Of a stretch of DNA of 8,192 bases, positions 5,696 through 8,192 are shown one piece after another (the stretch's first letter is position 1; every line of letters starts with the position of its first letter). The notes beneath the pieces are model-generated. The model searched no databases. It was given only the letters and a program-made list of their open reading frames with translations, and was not told the origin of the DNA. A program made the position numbers and the translations under genes. Source of the stretch: CAYRML01 sp964425485 (lineage in GTDB: Bacteria > Bacillota > Dehalobacteriia > UBA4068); the NCBI GenBank assembly GCA_964425485.1, contig CAYRML010000060.1, forward strand, positions 1 to 8,192. The letters are read 5' to 3'.

Positions 5696-7990
5696 ATGGA
5701 TATCAAAAGCCTTTTGGCCAAGGAAATAAAATGCGCTTATAACGACAGCTCCGTCTTTGACGGATTTGCCGCTTTTTTGGATTCTTGGGCCGCAGATAAT
5801 GATTTGCCCGAATTACAGCAGCTTGCCGCAAGCTATGCGGCGTCTTCGCTGGCGGATCGGCCTCAGCTGATCCAACGGATGCAGCTGTTGGCACAATCTT
5901 TGCCGTTAGAGGCTGATGGGCAGCTACTGCAAAAAGCGCAGCCCACATATAAGCCGGCCGCCTCTTTGGAAATGCCCATCCAGTATATGAAGAGCGTCGG
6001 CCCGCAAAGAGCGGCGCTTTTCCAGCGTTTGGGCATCAATACTATTTATGACCTGCTTTTTTTCTTTCCGCGTGATTATCAGGACAGACGCCTGGTCATG
6101 CCCATTAACCAGCTGCAGATCGGTCAAGTGGGGCAAATTCGCGGGCGCATTATCAAGGTTGATGTGCTGCGACCGCGCGCACGGCTGATCATCATCAAAG
6201 CTTGGCTGCAAGATGAAAGCGGCATCATGCCTGCTATCTGGTTTAATCAGGGGTTTTTGCAAAAAGAGCTGCGGCCCGGGCGCGAGGTGCTGGTTTGTGG
6301 CAAGGTGGAAAGAAAATATCGCCAGATCGAAATATCGGTGCAGGATTATGAATTTATTGATCAAGACGAAGCTTGGCAGCCGGCCATCATGCCGGTCTAT
6401 CGCTGCACGGAAAGGCTCAATCAGAAGACTTTGCGTAAGCTGGTGGCTGTGGCCTGGCAGAAATACGGCCATTTGCTGGAGGAGCATCTGCCGCCGCTGA
6501 TCTTAGACAAGCGGCAACTGCTGCCGCTTGGGCAGGCCGTGCAATATATGCACTTTCCTCCTTCTTTTGCCGAGCAAAAAAAGGCCCGCCAGCGCTTGGC
6601 TTATGAGGAATTTTTACTTTTACAGCTGGCCATTTTGGCCAATGGCAATCTCGAGGAGCAGGCTGGTATCGCTCATAAAAAAGATGAATCTATCCGGGAG
6701 AAATTCCTTGCCGCTTTACCTTTCCGGCTGACAGCTGCTCAGCAAAGGGTGATGGGCGAGATTTTTGCCGATATGGAATCGCCGCTGGTAATGACACGCC
6801 TGGTGCAGGGTGATGTAGGTTCCGGCAAAACGGTGATCGCGGCTGCCGCTCTCTATAAAAGCTGGGCCGGCGGTTGGCAAGGCGCCATGATGGCGCCGAC
6901 GGAGATTTTGGCTCAGCAGCATTATCTTAGCTTGCAGCCTTTGCTGCAAGATTTGGGCATGAGCTGTGCCCTCCTGACAGGCAGCATCAAAGGGAAAAAA
7001 CGCAAAGAGCTGCTGCAAGAAACTGCTGTCGGCCATATAGATGTACTGATCGGTACCCATGCTTTGATCCAGGAGGGAGTGGATTTTGCTCGGCTGGGGC
7101 TGGTGATCACGGATGAGCAGCATCGGTTCGGGGTCATGCAGAGGACGGCCTTGCAAAAAAAAGGCGCTTGCCCCGATATGCTGGTCATGACGGCTACACC
7201 CATCCCTCGTACGCTGGCCCTGACTTTGTATGGTGATTTGAATCTATCGGTCATCGACGAACTGCCGCCGGGCCGCAAAGCCATTGAGACCTATGCGGTA
7301 GAATATAGTTATGAAGAAAGAATATTCAAGTTTTTGGATAAAGAAATAGAGGCCGGGCGGCAGGTATTCGTCGTTTGTCCGTTGGTCGAGGAATCGGAAA
7401 AAGTGGATCTGCAAAGCGCTGTCCAGCTAGCGGAGCGCTTGCAGCAAGAGGTTTTTCCTCATCGCCGCATTGCTTTGATGCACGGGCGTATGAAGGCTGA
7501 TGAAAAGGCAGAGATCATGGAGGATTTTCGACAGCATAAGGCTGACATCTTGGTCTCAACCACGGTGATCGAGGTGGGGATCAATATCCCCAATGCCACC
7601 GTTATGCTGGTGCGCGATGCCGAGCGCTTCGGTCTTTCGCAGCTGCATCAACTGCGGGGACGCATCGGTCGAGGCAGTCAGCAGTCCTACTGCATACTTA
7701 TGCACAATGCACATAGTGAAGTAGCAAGAGAACGCATGAAGATCATGACCGAGAGCAGCGACGGCTTCCGCATCGCTGAAGCCGACCTGCGCCTGCGCGG
7801 CCCCGGCGAGTTTTTGGGTACACGCCAGCATGGCCTGCCGGAGCTGAAGGTGGCTGATCTTTTCACGGACGGCCGCTTGCTGGAAGAAGCCAGGCAGGAT
7901 GCCCTGGAAATTTTGCCGCTTTTGGCCGATGAGCCTGAGCTGGCATATGTGGCCAGGAAATTAGAAGAAAAAATGCAAATGATTAACTAG
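5696..7990 (+). CDS. recG: ATP-dependent DNA helicase RecG
   Basis: A 764-residue superfamily 2 helicase that regresses stalled replication forks and processes branched DNA. The wedge region begins near 93 (MPIQYMKSVGPQRAALFQRLG, then FFFPRDYQDRR), with an OB-type fold to about 225. The helicase core shows Walker A GDVGSGKT (372-379, Lys378), MAPTEILAQQ (399-408), DEQHRFGVMQR (473-483), TATPIPRTLAL (499-509), MHGRMK (595-600) and QLRGRIGRG (652-660). RGPGEFLGTRQHG (701-713) is the TRG region that couples ATP use to movement. The first 90 or so residues are an extra, mostly helical segment absent from the 693-residue E. coli protein; longer N-termini are known in other bacteria, such as Thermotoga. 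ATG 5696 has AGGGAG at 5684-5689, six bases upstream. The next gene starts 13 bases after the stop. Confidence 0.98.
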   Translation: MDIKSLLAKEIKCAYNDSSVFDGFAAFLDSWAADNDLPELQQLAASYAASSLADRPQLIQRMQLLAQSLPLEADGQLLQKAQPTYKPAASLEMPIQYMKSVGPQRAALFQRLGINTIYDLLFFFPRDYQDRRLVMPINQLQIGQVGQIRGRIIKVDVLRPRARLIIIKAWLQDESGIMPAIWFNQGFLQKELRPGREVLVCGKVERKYRQIEISVQDYEFIDQDEAWQPAIMPVYRCTERLNQKTLRKLVAVAWQKYGHLLEEHLPPLILDKRQLLPLGQAVQYMHFPPSFAEQKKARQRLAYEEFLLLQLAILANGNLEEQAGIAHKKDESIREKFLAALPFRLTAAQQRVMGEIFADMESPLVMTRLVQGDVGSGKTVIAAAALYKSWAGGWQGAMMAPTEILAQQHYLSLQPLLQDLGMSCALLTGSIKGKKRKELLQETAVGHIDVLIGTHALIQEGVDFARLGLVITDEQHRFGVMQRTALQKKGACPDMLVMTATPIPRTLALTLYGDLNLSVIDELPPGRKAIETYAVEYSYEERIFKFLDKEIEAGRQVFVVCPLVEESEKVDLQSAVQLAERLQQEVFPHRRIALMHGRMKADEKAEIMEDFRQHKADILVSTTVIEVGINIPNATVMLVRDAERFGLSQLHQLRGRIGRGSQQSYCILMHNAHSEVARERMKIMTESSDGFRIAEADLRLRGPGEFLGTRQHGLPELKVADLFTDGRLLEEARQDALEILPLLADEPELAYVARKLEEKMQMIN

Positions 7991-8003
7991 AGCGGAGTTA
8001 TGT

Positions 8004-8192
8004 ATGAGTTCTGTCATCGAAAAACTAGGGTATTTTGCCGAGAAAAATCTGGGACAAAACCCTCTTAAAGTGCGCCGTTTGCTGAAAGCGGCCTATAAAG
8101 TCAGCGGCTGGCAGATGAAATATCTGCCGGAGAAGGCTTTTTCTGCCAGCCAAAGGCAACTGGCTGTCATTTGCAATCAGTCTATCCAGCGG
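8004..8192 (+). CDS. Start of an unrecognised protein, cut by the right edge
   Basis: The first 63 codons of an open frame that runs off the window. ATG 8004 has GGAG at 7994-7997, six bases upstream. The competing ATG at 8000 belongs to a frame that stops after about 22 codons. The visible part (MSSVIEKLGYFAEKNLGQNP, then KVRRLLKAAYKVSGWQMKYLPEKAF and SASQRQLAVICNQSIQR) is basic, helical and without a signal peptide. It vaguely recalls the N-terminus of some 2-hydroxyacyl-CoA dehydratase (HgdB/BcrC-like) family proteins, but no diagnostic cysteine motif falls inside the window, so I assign no function. Close spacing to recG suggests cotranscription. Confidence 0.75.
   Translation, partial: MSSVIEKLGYFAEKNLGQNPLKVRRLLKAAYKVSGWQMKYLPEKAFSASQRQLAVICNQSIQR

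Noticed and set aside
5924..6487. Open frame of 187 codons on the - strand inside recG
   Set aside because: It is a shadow of recG codons with no recognisable motif and no independent gene signals.
1..8192. Search for CRISPR arrays, insertion sequences, tRNA or phage genes
   Set aside because: No regularly spaced repeats, transposase motifs, long terminal inverted repeats or tRNA-like folds were seen. Gene density and order fit core chromosome.

Overview
The window reads as ordinary housekeeping chromosome of an anaerobic Firmicutes-type bacterium. Two things point there. Downstream, the order rpmB, Asp23/YloU-like, YloV/FakA-like, recG is the familiar Firmicutes arrangement. Upstream, a DUF39 / NIL-ferredoxin / UPF0280 trio is the set tied to homocysteine synthesis from sulfide in anaerobes. 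Coding DNA is of moderate GC, intergenic DNA is AT-rich, and Shine-Dalgarno sites are strong. Negativicutes or a relative is a reasonable guess but cannot be proven from the sequence alone.

Layout. Positions 1-2701 look like one + strand operon: the 3' part of a DUF39 homocysteine-synthesis gene, a NIL-domain two-[4Fe-4S] ferredoxin, a UPF0280 (ApbE-like) gene and yebC, with gaps of 16, 14 and 28 bases and a clear terminator at 2711-2741. A short convergent gene on the - strand (2783-3001, TTG start, very strong ribosome binding site) follows. Its product is not firmly recognised. The intergenic region 3002-3233 holds a good sigma-A promoter for rpmB, an AT-only inverted repeat next to it and a possible leader hairpin. 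rpmB (3234-3422) stands alone between its promoter and a perfect hairpin terminator. A second promoter (3527-3556) starts the asp23-fakA pair (3595-5640), which ends at another perfect hairpin. recG (5696-7990) starts 18 bases after that hairpin, and a further gene begins at 8004 and runs off the right edge.

How the genes work together. The first three are thought to make homocysteine, and so methionine, by direct reductive sulfide insertion: DUF39 as the sulfur-inserting enzyme, the ferredoxin as electron or sulfur partner, and UPF0280 as an accessory protein of unknown exact role. yebC and rpmB serve translation. fakA, with FakB partners encoded elsewhere, phosphorylates fatty acids for phospholipid synthesis. 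recG rescues stalled replication forks.

No mobile element, CRISPR array, tRNA or rRNA was seen. I do not see an undescribed multi-gene system. The points most worth a second look are the small - strand gene, the control region before rpmB, the terminator placed just before recG, and yebC sitting in the sulfur operon.
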